Positions 12,301-22,700 of a stretch of 64,000 nucleotides of DNA are shown in pieces. Positions within the stretch are counted from its first letter, which is position 1. The number at the start of each line of letters is the position of its first letter. The notes below the pieces were generated by a model that had not been told where the DNA came from, made no database searches, and worked only from the letters and a program-made list of their open reading frames with translations. The stretch covers positions 30,646,163-30,710,162 of the forward strand of contig NC_134510.1 of assembly GCF_027942865.1 (NCBI RefSeq). Direction: 5' to 3'. The translations under genes were made by a program, and so were the position numbers. This DNA is from Odontesthes bonariensis. Its lineage: Eukaryota > Chordata > Actinopteri > Atheriniformes > Atherinopsidae.

Positions 12301-15300
12301 GAGCTTATCAAAATATTTTTTTTCCTCATAAATTGTATAAATAACTGGTATCAGAATTGTTGACAGAGAAAAACGCTTGTTTACGTTGTTGTCAACAGTT
12401 TTGCAAGCAGAGTCACGTTTATTGCAATGTTTGATTGGAAAATCAAATCTGTAAACCTGTTGCCATTTATGGCATTGAATAAATAATTGCCAGTCTACAA
12501 AGAATTTTCCACTATGATGAAGCTAAAACACATTTTTGGAGTTAAAAGTTAAGTCTCAAATCCCCTTCAGATCCTTTACTTAGTATTTTGTTAAAGGGGA
12601 AGTTCGAAGCAGTGGCGGTACGACACTGATTTACGCCCCGGGCGAAACCCGGTGCTGGCAGCTCTGAACTAACAGTGCTATAGTACGCATTAATTCATTC
12701 ATTCGTCTTAAAGTATTGGTGAAATACTAGCCCCTTTCACACTGCGACCCGCTACCTTAGCAGGTCCAAATTGCACCTTCGACCCGCGTCGAGCAATGTG
12801 AACGCTTGGCGTGTTGGTGACCCGTGTCGCCTGAAGCCGAGTTCAGGGGGCGTTGCCTAGTGGCAGAGCGTCACACGAAACGCATAAAATGCTGGGCGTG
12901 TACAATGACGTAGGCACAGGCCATGCGTCGGAGGTAGGGTTAAATACACCTTGAGGACTCGTTTTTGCAATTGTATATGCAGTTCATGGAGATGTTATTT
13001 TACGGGGTGTGGATGGTTACAACGTGGGATGCCGCCGAAGAACATATGCGGAGAATACAAGAGCACTATAGTCCCCGAAATGTGGCGGTAAATAACGTCC
13101 TCTGCTCGGAGGCTGAGGAGCTCGCGGACCTCCTTGTCTCCCCAGTTGGCCATATTAAAAAATGTCTCGCCCACGTCCGACCCGCGTCGATTGCGTTCAC
13201 ACCAAACTCGGCTCGGCAAAAAGACTAGGGTCCGACGCGGGTCGAAAGGCGAATCGAGTTGACGCGGCAGCCCGGGTCGGCAGTGTGAACGCAACAGCGG
13301 ACACGCTAAATTCGCAGATTAAACGCGGGTTATTCGGCAGTGTGAAAGGGGCTAAAGACAGATAATGCCTTATTTAGAGGCTGTATTGTCTCTGCCCCGT
13401 TCACTCCCGTTATATGGATATACGCGGATCTCGAGTGATCTAAATAGCGTCCGAAGGACGCCGATTTCACCAGAATGTTATCGATGAGTAGATGAACGTA
13501 TTTTATGCCAGAAATAAGGTCCAGGTTTAAAAAAAACAAACTTCCCCTTTAAAGCACCTTTGGCACTGGTGGTTGCCTAAAGTCTTCTTTGGAATTAACT
13601 GGCTTAGCTTAGCACATTTTTCATGTGGATGTTTCTTCCTTCTTCTTGGCAGAAACATTCGAGTTAAACCAGGTTAAATGGGGAGCATCAGTACAAGGAC
13701 ATTTTTAGATTTTGTCAGTGATCCTCTGCTGGGTTCAGGTCTTGGCCTGGGTTGGTACATGAATTTTACATGAGTTTTCCTGGAAAAATACTTTTTATGC
13801 TTTGGTTTTTTTTTTAGTTTTTTTTTTGGGCTGTATGTTTCGAGTCAGGTTGTTGTCTTGTTGAAATGTTAACCTTCTCCCCTGCCCGAGATCCCGATCA
13901 CTCTTGAAAAGCTTTTCATTCAGGAATACTTTATATTTTTATGCATCCATCTTTCGCTCGTGACTAATCTGCAGCCCTGTTCACAGAAAAACCTCTCCAC
14001 AGTATAATGCTGCTATAAGCATGTCTAACTTTAAAGCTCGCATTACTCAGGTGATGCTCAGTTTGTGGTTTCCTCCTTTCATGCTGTTGGAAATTGTGGT
14101 CAAATAGTAATTTTTTTTGTGTCTAAAGCATCATAAAATGTGGAAAACTTGAAAGGGTGCATTATTGTATACTACAACAGACTGTTTGAAAGGGAGGGCA
14201 GCAAAACCCCTGGAAGTGTCTCCTCTGTCTGAAATATTTCTTTTGAGCCTCTGTGCTGGATTTTAGATGAAAAATATCCCTCAACTGACTCTCAGATTTC
14301 AGTGTTAATTAATTCTTGAGACATGTTGATCCAGCAGGTGTAAGAGCAGCCAATGCAATTGTGGGTCAGGGTTAAAAGCGAAGAGAATTCCGAAGCGAAA
14401 CAGAATGGCATGGCTCTCTCATTAGCTGAATATGATTTAAAAGGGTTAACCACGGTGATTAAGCCTAATGTGGTGACTTTAACCCCAAATTTCCACAATA
14501 ATACCAGTTTTAGCAGAACACATAAGTGTTTTTCATTAGCACTGCCCTTTTTTTTTTTTTTTGTCATTGCTGTCATTCATGTTTGTGGCTAACAAGTGTA
14601 TTCTAATTATCAACAAACCAGATGGACCTGATGCCCCTGTGCTGACCATTGACAGACCAAAGGAGTGTGTAGGGGGAGTGGACGTATTGGTGGGACAGAC
14701 GGTGCGTCTCACCTGTACATCCGACTCGCTGCCTCCTGCCCTCTTCTCATGGCAACGTGATGGACAAGCTGTCACATCCGGCCAGCCAGACAGCGGGGTG
14801 CTTAGCCTTCAGACTTTCTCAACCAATGAGAGCGGTCGGTACGCCTGCACAGCCAGAAACAGCATCACTGGAGGCACGTCGGAGCAGAGCACCGGGCTGG
14901 CCATCGCAGGTGAGTTATGGTGAACAGTGACCTCTCTGTGACTGATAATGATGATGGTTGGTTTTGGAACCTGTCGCTGTATCAGTCTTCAGGACAGAAA
15001 AGGGATCAGAAGTATCCTGGGAGATTTATCTGGTGAAAATGTGGTCAAAGTCATTCAGCTTCTCATCCTCCCTTTATTTTCATTTCTTTCCCCCCCTGTC
15101 TCTTTCTCTCTGCAATTACTTCATCATCCTTTTTTTAGAATCTCCCCTCCTCTCCTTTATCTTCTTTTTCATACTTTCCTCTTGTCTGTCTGGGCTCCAG
15201 ACTCATTATCTTTATTAATTCTATCCCTTACGACACCAATCTTTCTATTTCAGATGTATGTCTCGACGGAGGGGAAGTTGCGGGGATAGTTATTGGCTGT

Positions 15301-17984
15301 TTTCTGGCCATTCTAATCATTGTGCTCCTCATTGTGCTCCTTATCTTTCTCGTACGAAGAAGGGGGGGTAAGTGTGCCTGTGTGATCACGGACATGGTGC
15401 TTGTATACTATCTTGCTGGAAAACATTTGAACTGGCTTTTGATGATCTCTCTGTCTGTACAGGCACATTTTCTTACACGAAGGTAACATTTTACTTTTGT
15501 TACAGCACAACAAAGGCAAAGGGAAACTGTACTTGTTCAGAAGACGAATCCCAATTCAAGGCCTATAGTAAGCCACTATAACGTTTACAAGATTCACTAT
15601 TGATACTGTCCTCATCTTATGATGGTGCTTTTCACAAACTAACCACATCATTCCATCTTTCTTTTGCTTTCTCTTCCATGCCTTTATATTCAATTTGTTC
15701 CCATCAAGCCTACAGATCTACAACCTGATGTTGTAAGAGATTTGGACCAAGGTCTCCAACCCCCCCTCTATACACGTCGACCTGACCGCTTATACACAGC
15801 TCAGCGTGAAAGCAACCAACAGACACTGCCACAGAACAGACGACAAAACTCCGACACACACCAACACAATGGACAAACTGACACAAATAGACTTCTAAAC
15901 AATGCCATTCACAACACTAATTCAGACCCACACAATGGCATTGACAACCCAGCTTTTGTGCACACTGCTGGTCAGATTGCAAACACGCTCCCAAACACAC
16001 AGCAGCAAAATCCTAACATTCTCATACAGACTTGCACTGGCCAGGGTGGAGCCCAGCCCCCGGCGGTTCAACTCAGCCTCAACACGCTGCCACGCACCAG
16101 TCAGCTAAACGACAATGCACAAATGCCCACCATTCATGTCAATCTTAACTCCTATTTAACCAGTGGACAACAGACTCAGCAAGACGGCTCATTACCTCTC
16201 ACTAATGCAGCCAACGATACTGCTCAACATATGCGACACAACCTTATACCTACAAGGCAATCAAATCCCACCATGCAAAGCAGTCAGTCCTATCCAAATG
16301 ACCCTCGACTTATTGGTCATGTAGATGCAGATAATTTAGCTCAGCCTGGACTTATCCCAACAGCATATACGCATTTTAACAGTAATGTCCCTTCTCAGCG
16401 AAATGCCAACACACAGACATTCCAGCAGGACCCAGAGCCTCGTAGGAGGTCTGACAGGAACTCAAGAACACACGAGGCCACTCCAAGCTCCTCCCGTAGA
16501 CAGATTCCTTGGGATCTCCACAGAGGGACACCAGCATATCCCAGTGGTACCTTTCAAAGAGCACAGGCGTCAGCTGAATACACTTCTGATTCTACAGACT
16601 ACACCAGAGACAACATGATCCACCGTCTCATACGAGAGGCAAGAAGACCAAACAGATCTCAGCCTCAGAGCCAAACAGCTTCACGCCGCAGAACACCACC
16701 CAGACGGGATCCACCATCAGAGGACAGTCAAACACAAAGCGGTTCAGCTGATCTGCGACGACCAAATGCCACCAGTGTTACACGGCCTGAGCCCTTCCAC
16801 CACACACAGAGAAGTCCCCGCACACAAAGGGAAAGTGCGCAGCGCAACATTAGAGGCAGCCAGACTGCCCTCAGGCAGGAAACGACTCACGGCAATAACC
16901 CCCAGGCACTGCCTGTCATGAGCCAGCAGGCCTCTGCAGGTCGCTCTGCTGTGTCACAAGGACCCACAGGGCAACAGGGATGGACTGCACCACAGGATGC
17001 TGATACCAGAGCGTTGGTTGATCCTAATCACCTTCAGCAGGCATACATGGCTCAGCAACACATAGCAGCACCAATCCAAACACCACAAGCCCTCGGCACA
17101 CGCACACAGCCTGGCATGCACGGTGCCAGTCAGCCTCGCCAAGGGGGCACTGCTCCAGCACCAAACCCTTCTGCCCAGCCAAATCCCACAAACTTAACCC
17201 AGGCTGCACTTAAAGATCACACTGATAGGGCTCAAGTGTTTCAAAATCGGAGACAACAGACTCAGGCTGCCCTGCTTCACCCCAGTCCACAGCAGACTCA
17301 AGCTCAAGCCACCGGGGTACAGCGCCCGCCAACTCCTCCTCCTGTTATCCCCCTTGTACAGTTTCAAACCCTCCCCAAAGAGCACACTCATCATAAATCC
17401 CCAAATAGAGGCCCACAGCCCCTCAAAAATGTACCAGCCGCTCAGCAACACATGCGGGTACAACAGAGGCCTGGTGCAGCTCGCCATCCCACCGTGATGC
17501 CAGCCAACCATCATCAGCATCGTGGAAATGGTCATAGGCATGGCCACGTCCATGCCCATGTACATGGACGCCCTGCCCACTTCACCCAGCCGGTGAGTGT
17601 GAGACACACATGATTCACTGAAATGACAGCCAACAGATACCGTATGTTTATGGGCCAAGGCTGACAGCTGTCGTGTCATACTTCCTGTGTGTTGTGTTTT
17701 GGGTCTGCCTTTACCTGCAATCTCCAGTTGCTACTTTTGTCTGTTGTAAGTCTTCAAGGATACCTGACAGCACCTTTAAGTGGCTGTTGTGTGTTTTTTT
17801 TTTCTTCAATTCTTCATCTCTGTGCTATAAAAATGTACTTAGTCTTTAGTGTTTGTGATACTGAAGCAGTCTGTGAAAATAGCTTTGTGTGTCAGAAGTT
17901 CTGCTTCTTCCTCGGCATGACATGTTGCCAATGAAGGCCTTGTTGTGTCTTTCCAGCAACAGGCCCAAAGAGGAAGACCAAGAT
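6344..17984 (+). CDS. Ig-superfamily adhesion receptor, CEACAM-like, with a long disordered tail (whole gene model)
   Basis: The model joins 6344-6383, 9905-10255, 11377-11643, 14622-14909, 15254-15367, 15506-15567, 15709-17592 and 17955-17984, giving 1,011 residues. The first five introns are phase 1 and the last two phase 0; every join keeps the frame. Order: signal peptide (1 to about 22), V-type domain without cysteines (about 24-130), C2 domain (131-219), C2 domain (220-315), membrane helix (about 324-349) followed by RRR, then a tail of about 660 residues rich in Gln, Asn, Pro, Thr, Arg and His. The Y-GPDAP linker between the C2 domains and the cysteine-less first domain resemble CEACAM-type receptors. 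It should be a type I plasma-membrane adhesion or recognition protein. The tail has no ITIM/ITAM that I can see. The orthologue is not named; a VSIG10L-type relative is the main alternative. Confidence 0.75.
6736..7451. mobile_element. Non-autonomous hAT-type MITE, 716 bp
   Basis: It is bounded by inverted ends (CAGAGGTGGGAG.. and ..TACCTCTG) and an exact 8-bp target duplication, GTAATCAC, at 6728-6735 and 7452-7459. Eight-base duplications and CAGnGG ends are hallmarks of hAT. The interior is dominated by many copies of AAGTC-containing phrases (aagtccaagt, tctcaagtc) on both sides of an AT-rich centre; no transposase is present. It sits in intron 2 of the Ig receptor gene. Confidence 0.8.
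7460..9904. other. Rest of intron 2 of the Ig receptor gene
   Basis: AT-rich intron sequence. It has a short (GGAT)n tract near 8400 and the stem-loop at 7849-7877. The frame at 7627-7890 has no splice or domain support. Confidence 0.5.
7849..7877. repeat. Perfect 12-bp stem-loop
   Basis: CAAAGGCAATGT and ACATTGCCTTTG are separated by the 5-nt loop TTATT. The pairing can be extended after a small bulge (TTCCCA with TGGGAA). It lies inside intron 2, at the end of an 87-codon A-rich open frame with no domain. Confidence 0.55.
9905..10255 (+). CDS. Ig receptor exon 3: V-type Ig domain without the canonical disulfide
   Basis: Acceptor ttttttgtttag is before 9905 and donor TTTG|gtaaga after 10255; both boundaries are phase 1. 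The exon first completes the signal peptide and then encodes one V-type domain: C-strand Trp (TMTWKYQG), an R-V-x-I strand (GRVTIGATQL) and D-x-G-x-Y (DAGNYTVEV). The B strand (IVFTVLV) and F strand (YTVEV) lack cysteine, as in N domains of CEACAM and CD2-like proteins. NYT is a possible N-glycosylation site. Such domains commonly mediate homophilic or heterophilic adhesion. Confidence 0.85.
11377..11643 (+). CDS. Ig receptor exon 4: first C2-type Ig domain
   Basis: The acceptor follows a T-rich tract (ttttattttcaag) and the donor is CTACT|gtgagt; both boundaries are phase 1 (267 nt). The domain has the disulfide cysteines (VSLSCTRT and GEYTCTASN), the C-strand Trp (VQWGKDG) and the DAGEY motif. 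NVS in GRNVSLSC is a possible N-glycosylation site. The split codon at the 3' boundary becomes Tyr after joining to the next exon. Confidence 0.85.
11644..12590. other. Intron 4 of the Ig receptor gene, left part
   Basis: AT-rich intron sequence with no exon or named repeat that I can support. Confidence 0.5.
12591..13552. mobile_element. TTAA-flanked MITE, 962 bp, interrupted by a second element
   Basis: The ends are inverted repeats, TTAAAGGGGAAGTT at 12591 and AACTTCCCCTTTAA ending at 13552, consistent with TTAA-target elements (piggyBac or Kolobok type). No transposase is visible. A second element (12730-13352) occupies most of its interior. It lies in intron 4 of the Ig receptor gene. 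Confidence 0.65.
12730..13352. mobile_element. Nested TIR element, 623 bp, TA-flanked
   Basis: Its ends, GCCCCTTTCACACTGC and GCAGTGTGAAAGGGGC, are a perfect inverted repeat, flanked on both sides by TA. The interior is CpG-rich relative to its surroundings and contains repeated 'gacccgcgtcg' phrases. Superfamily not assigned (Harbinger/ISL2EU-like by look). The 87-codon frame inside is not a recognisable transposase. Confidence 0.65.
13553..14621. other. Intron 4 of the Ig receptor gene, right part
   Basis: Nothing beyond T-rich tracts near 13806-13830 and 14549-14563. No additional exon was seen. Confidence 0.5.
14622..14909 (+). CDS. Ig receptor exon 5: second C2-type Ig domain
   Basis: The acceptor is caacaaaccag and the donor CGCAG|gtgagt; both boundaries are phase 1 (288 nt). 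The domain begins with the Y-GPDAP linker familiar from CEACAM C2 domains. It has the disulfide pair (VRLTCTSD and GRYACTARN), the C-strand Trp (FSWQRDG) and NESGRY in place of the D-x-G-x-Y core. NES is a possible N-glycosylation site. One additional Cys (PKECVGG) lies ahead of strand B. Confidence 0.85.
15254..15367 (+). CDS. Ig receptor exon 6: membrane-spanning segment
   Basis: Acceptor ctttctatttcag, donor GGGG|gtaagt; both boundaries are phase 1 (114 nt). After a short acidic stalk (DVCLDGGE) it encodes about 26 hydrophobic residues (VAGIVIGCFLAILII.. to ..LIFLV) followed by RRR, the usual stop-transfer signal of a type I protein. A Cys lies in the stalk and another within the helix. 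Confidence 0.85.
15506..15567 (+). CDS. Ig receptor exon 7: juxtamembrane cytoplasmic segment
   Basis: Acceptor ttttgttacag, donor CCTATA|gtaagc. The exon enters in phase 1 and leaves in phase 0 (62 nt), which fits exon 8. It encodes a basic, polar stretch (AQQRQRETVLVQKTN..). Of the frames tried, only this one joins the membrane exon to the long exon 8 frame. Confidence 0.65.
15709..17592 (+). CDS. Ig receptor exon 8: long low-complexity cytoplasmic tail
   Basis: A single 1,884-nt exon encodes 628 residues in one uninterrupted frame. Acceptor ttgttcccatcaag is before 15709 and donor CAGCCG|gtgagt after 17592. The text is strongly biased: Gln, Asn, Thr, Pro, Arg and His dominate, with a proline-rich patch (RPPTPPPVIPLVQF) and a His-rich C-terminal part with alternating His (HRHGHVHAHVHG). 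It predicts an intrinsically disordered tail. If the final donor is not used, the frame stops at 17611-17613, adding only six residues (VSVRHT). No known signalling motif is evident. The length of open frame in a codon-biased exon argues strongly that it is coding. Confidence 0.85.
17955..17984 (+). CDS. Ig receptor exon 9: predicted last codons and stop
   Basis: After a good acceptor (gtgtctttccag) the phase-0 continuation reads QQAQRGRPR and stops at 17982-17984. Its composition matches the preceding tail, and the exon 8 donor is close to consensus, so splicing to this exon is plausible. The alternative is termination inside exon 8 read-through at 17613. Confidence 0.5.
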
Positions 17985-19700
17985 GATGACAGATGTCAGC
18001 AGGCTCCTCTCTACAACTGTCCCGCTTGCACTGTCACAAACAAACAGCTGACAGACGGGATCCAATATTCCAACAGGCAAGACTGACTGCAAGAGGTTCT
18101 GCTTTCAAAAAAGCTGTCATAGCCTGGTATTTCAGTCCTGAAGGGAACTTTTTTTTAAGTAAAAGAAATGAACTTGTCTCCCATGGGGATGATATAATGT
18201 ATTATTTTTAATATAGTCCCTCTTTTTTTAAATGATACTTGAATTACTGAAAACAAAATGCTCCTCCATCAGCAACCTGCCTCAAAACACAAGCACACTG
18301 TTCCCACATATACTGTTTAGACTTCTGAAGCACTGGTCATATATCAAAATTTGCCCACAGCCTGCTCGAAAAAGTTCAGTGATCAATGGCTCTGGACCAA
18401 GTTTACATCCTATCATCCATTTGTCAACAGAGCTAAACAACACTCCCTTGATAAATTGCACATGAGATACTTGCATAAATGTCTGCGAGCACCTGAGCCA
18501 ACAGTGACAGACAGCAAATGAAAAGGGACCCTGCACAAGATGGACTTGGCGACTGGGAATAGTGACAGTTATGAAGGAAGAAATTAGCAATAGGGGTGGT
18601 CTTGAGTCACCTGGAGCTATTTATTTTACGTCCTCTGTTCACAGATGCCTCTTATGACACTTCTCAATTTAGATGATTCGTGTCAGTGAAGCTCTGAAAT
18701 GGGCTCAGCTTAAAGTGAGGGGGATCCCCTGAATGGGTGGGTGCTTATTAATTAAATGTTTTTATGTGACTTAAATGACTTGGAAAATAATCACATTCCA
18801 TGCATGAATGAGGTCAGCACAAAGACCTGAGCTGCCATGCTTTCTGCTGAAATGGTTGTGTAGCAAATTACTGGGTCACAGACATGTTATTACTTTTACA
18901 AATGATGTATTTATTGATTTTCTAATGTTTTTTTTTTATTTTTCTATTTTGAACTCAGGGATGTCCTTGTTGATTGAAGATTTTAGGTCGGGACAGCGGA
19001 TATCATTAATTGTGTACATATATATTAAGTATGAAGCTCATATTCTATTTTTCTTTTATTGTCAACTAAATCCATGACAAAACCAAGCCAGTAGTCTTTT
19101 CCGCACAGTTTGTGCATTTTGCAAATATACCTTTTTTCCCGTAATTGCATCTGAGTGATAACTGTGTATAAATCCCCTGATGGAAATTGTCCCCAACAAG
19201 TGCACTGCTGTTTGAGTAACATCTGTTTAAAGCTACTTTGCCCAGCTGTTTGCTGAAATGACTTAAATTCTTTAAATGGTCTGTTTTAATAGTTTTCTCT
19301 TTCAGAAGAAACAGGCTGACAGATCAAATCCTCAAACAGGTGTAGGGAAGTCAAAAGTGTTGCAATTTTAGTGGGGTTTAAAATAAGAAAACACAAAGCG
19401 ATCATCCATCCTTACACATAAGAACAGATAACCTTGAGATTTATATTTGAAAACCAGCACAAACATTTGCAGAACATACCTTCTGGCTCTAATCCACATC
19501 TGCTGAATAAGATTTACTTATTTACTGCTGCTAAAAAGTCTGTTCCTCTGGACAATAATGCTTTATGTCCTCGAATAGATATGATGTGCTACAAGCACAG
19601 TGTTTATCTTTGCTCCCTGAGAGGGATTTGTACATTGTTGGGGGTTTATGAACTCTTGTGATGTTTGATCAATAATAAAGATTTTTGCTTGTCTGCATGT
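17985..19700 (+). other. Probable 3' UTR of the Ig receptor gene
   Basis: No coding signal. An AATAAA lies at 19674-19679, followed by T/G-rich sequence (gatttttgcttgtctg), the only strong poly(A) signal I noticed after the stop codon, giving a 3' UTR of about 1.7 kb. Confidence 0.45.
19674..19679 (+). terminator. Candidate poly(A) signal of the Ig receptor gene
   Basis: AATAAA within 'caataataaagattttt', followed by a T/G-rich stretch. Confidence 0.45.
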
Positions 19701-22700
19701 AGCCACGGTAAACTTACTATCACAGTGCAGTCACTTGTCTAAACTATACACAAGGGAATGCACAGGACTTTATTTTACTTCTTTCAAAGGGAGCGCAGCC
19801 CTCCAAACATGAGTTGTTTTTTTCAGTACAAAATACCACCTTGAGGATGTTGACAGTAAGTCGGTCCACAAAACCACCCATATATTCTGGCACCTCTTTG
19901 AATCATAGAGCTGTTTGGAGTCAGGGTATATTTCTGCTCACTGTTTCTATAGTGCTAATTATTCATGGCGGCTGTGTACACCGGCTGCTGTTGTTGGCTC
20001 CTCAGATAAATCTGCTCCTTCGGCTTGTGGAGTTGCAGAGCGTTTGTTTGGATCATAGCTCCATCCGTCTCCCAATCCCCTGCTCCCACTTATACGTCAC
20101 CTCTGATGAACAGTCCTGGTGCTCACTATTGGAGACACTTCACGGTACTCTAGCACTGTAATGAGGGGAGATGGAGTGTTCTTGAGTACCCGTACCAGAT
20201 AGATAAGGGCACTGCCTACCTGTTCCAACTGAAAGCTGTGATTTATGAAAAGTTTGGAGTGGCTTTCTGAATTAAGCACTTTGTCTACTGCTCTGTGCCT
20301 GCTGTCTTTGCAGTAAAGTGTGTTGTTTATCCCTGAAACAACTTGAATGAAATTGCAAGACATTTTGTCGCAAAACCACAACACAGTAAACCTCAAAAGC
20401 TGATGTGGCCACCATCTCTGGGACAATTTGCATGCAAATCTGCTTGTATTTCCTTAGTGCACTGATTTACTGTGATTTACTGTGACTGCCACAAGTAATT
20501 GTAAATGTTTATGCATCCATCTGAAGGCATAAATTAAAGGAAAACATAACTCAAGTGCTGTGTGTGCAAATTGAGCATTTTTTTTGTATTGATGGATGTT
20601 GGTTTTTGTGTGCGTAACTGCAAACTTCCCTTCCTTTAGTGTGTAGAGAGCCAGTGCTGATTTCACTCAGGAGACTGCAGTAAAAGCACTTTAATATTGC
20701 AAGATGTCCAATATACCCTAATCCAGTTTTAATTCAAATTCATTCTAACTCAGCAGGAGCACATATTTTTATAGATTTGATGGCATTTTAGTTTGGAAAG
20801 AAGTTCAATTAATTAACATCTTGGTGTGAGTTCGAAAAAGTCATGATACCTCCTTTATTTTTTCTCTCATGGCACAGGTGGAGATTTCTCCACCACCAGG
20901 AAAAAGACAGTGGTCAGGCTAATAGTCCTCATAAGTCCATCTTATCACTGTAAAATTTTACTATAGAGCCCATTATTAGTCAACATCAGTGTCCTCAAGC
21001 AAGACTTTTGACCCCTGCTGCTTTACTTTTAGCCAGTTTTTGACATATGGATAAAATTCATGATCGGATTTTGCAAGACAACAGAACCAAAAGAGTCCTC
21101 AACATGTCAGTGTTGTCAGTTTGACCATGAATTTATTTTCAGCCTGACAGATCATCTAACTGTTCAAAATGTCCTGTGGAAGGTCAGAGAATCCGTCATG
21201 GTTCACTAACCATAAATTGCTCAGTATGGAAGTCTTTCAACTGTAAATCATACGTCAAAACTATACTGTCAGCTCAGACTTCGTGTCTCCTCACCCACAA
21301 GGGGGAGCCACGTGAGAGGATTTTTGTTGCTATTGATTACTTTCCTCCATCTTTTTTCGGCTCCTTTAGGCCCTGTCCATCTGTGCAACTTTGATGGTGG
21401 GTGCTGAAATTAATATGCAAGCCATTGGCAAAGTTATTTTTGTCATTAGTCCAACAAAGAAAAACAACAGTAAAGAAAAAAAAAAAAAAAACAATTGTGC
21501 AGCAACAAGGAAATGCGCAGTTGTCACAGACTTGTACTTTCTAAGATGTTTAAAGGTGAACTACTGCCTTCAGGGATACAAATCAAACACACTTCCTTCA
21601 AAGAGTTTTGTTTCCATCATAATCTTTTGCTAAATCAACTGAGCGTATCATGCTGTGTTTAGTATTTTCACCATGCTTTCTTTCACATAAAGAAAGTCTT
21701 CTCTGGGAAATTCTGTGTTTTAAGCTTTTTTTTTCCGACAGATCTGATATCTTTCCTGACACCAAAACACAATAAAAATTAATCCTAGATATTGCCCTGT
21801 GGGTACATAAGCATTCACAGATGTTTTCGTCTTTTAAGCCGCGGAAGTTTAAATTAAAAGATGACCAACTGTTTTAGTTTTACTTTAAAGGTACTTGAGA
21901 GTGGAGCTCCGAGCAGTAGCAGTAAAATTCACACCTACACACAGCGAAACCACAATGCAGAAGTGTAAAAAAGACGTTCTAAATTAGAGCTGATTCTAGA
22001 AAGTGCAGTGCAGATACCTATTCTTCAAACAGAGTCACGTGTTGCAGCAGAAAGTGGTTATACAAAAAAAAGGAAATAACTGGGGAGCTCAAGTCAGTAA
22101 AAATATGTCATAGCTGAGAATAGTGAAACATGCAGCATTACAATCACTTGCATTTGGTAAAGACGTGGTTAACGAATTGAGAATTTGTTTCACATGAGCT
22201 TCTGCTGCATGCACCTTCTGGTCACTGTAAATTTCTTCCTCTATTGCATTTTGGTCCAGTTTGTCCTGATTTTCTACAAATTTTCTCATGAAACTAATGA
22301 TGTGAAAGCTCCACATGATGCACAGGCATAAATCTTTTGCATGACATTTCTTTTGACAGTGAAGACTTCCCTGAAAAAAACCCCAAACAAGCTGATAGAT
22401 GTGAAACTTGTATTATTTACAGCAGGGCTAACTTTAGCCAGCAGACACAACGGCAACAGAGAGATTTCCAGGCTAAAAATGTAGTGTAACAGCAGCAGAA
22501 GCCGAAACTGGTCATACAGTAAATGATCTGTCAGAACTGAGTTTTGCACCTCACAGATAAAAACTTGCTATTTCTTCTTTTTCTAAACCCGCACAGTGCT
22601 GATTTAAGAGCAGGATAAGCATGCACATAAATTCAAATGTATAATGTATTGCACTGTATCATCACAGGCCAGCTAAACAAACACATCTTCAACTAAACAT

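Noticed and set aside
15462..15481. 20-nt micro-exon between the membrane exon and exon 7 (acceptor tgtctgtacag, donor gaag|gtaaca)
   Set aside because: Including it shifts the phase so that exon 7 joins exon 8 out of frame and stops; skipping it keeps one frame throughout.
17194..17679. 161-codon minus-strand open frame
   Set aside because: Antisense to the long low-complexity exon of the Ig receptor; biased codons open the opposite strand.
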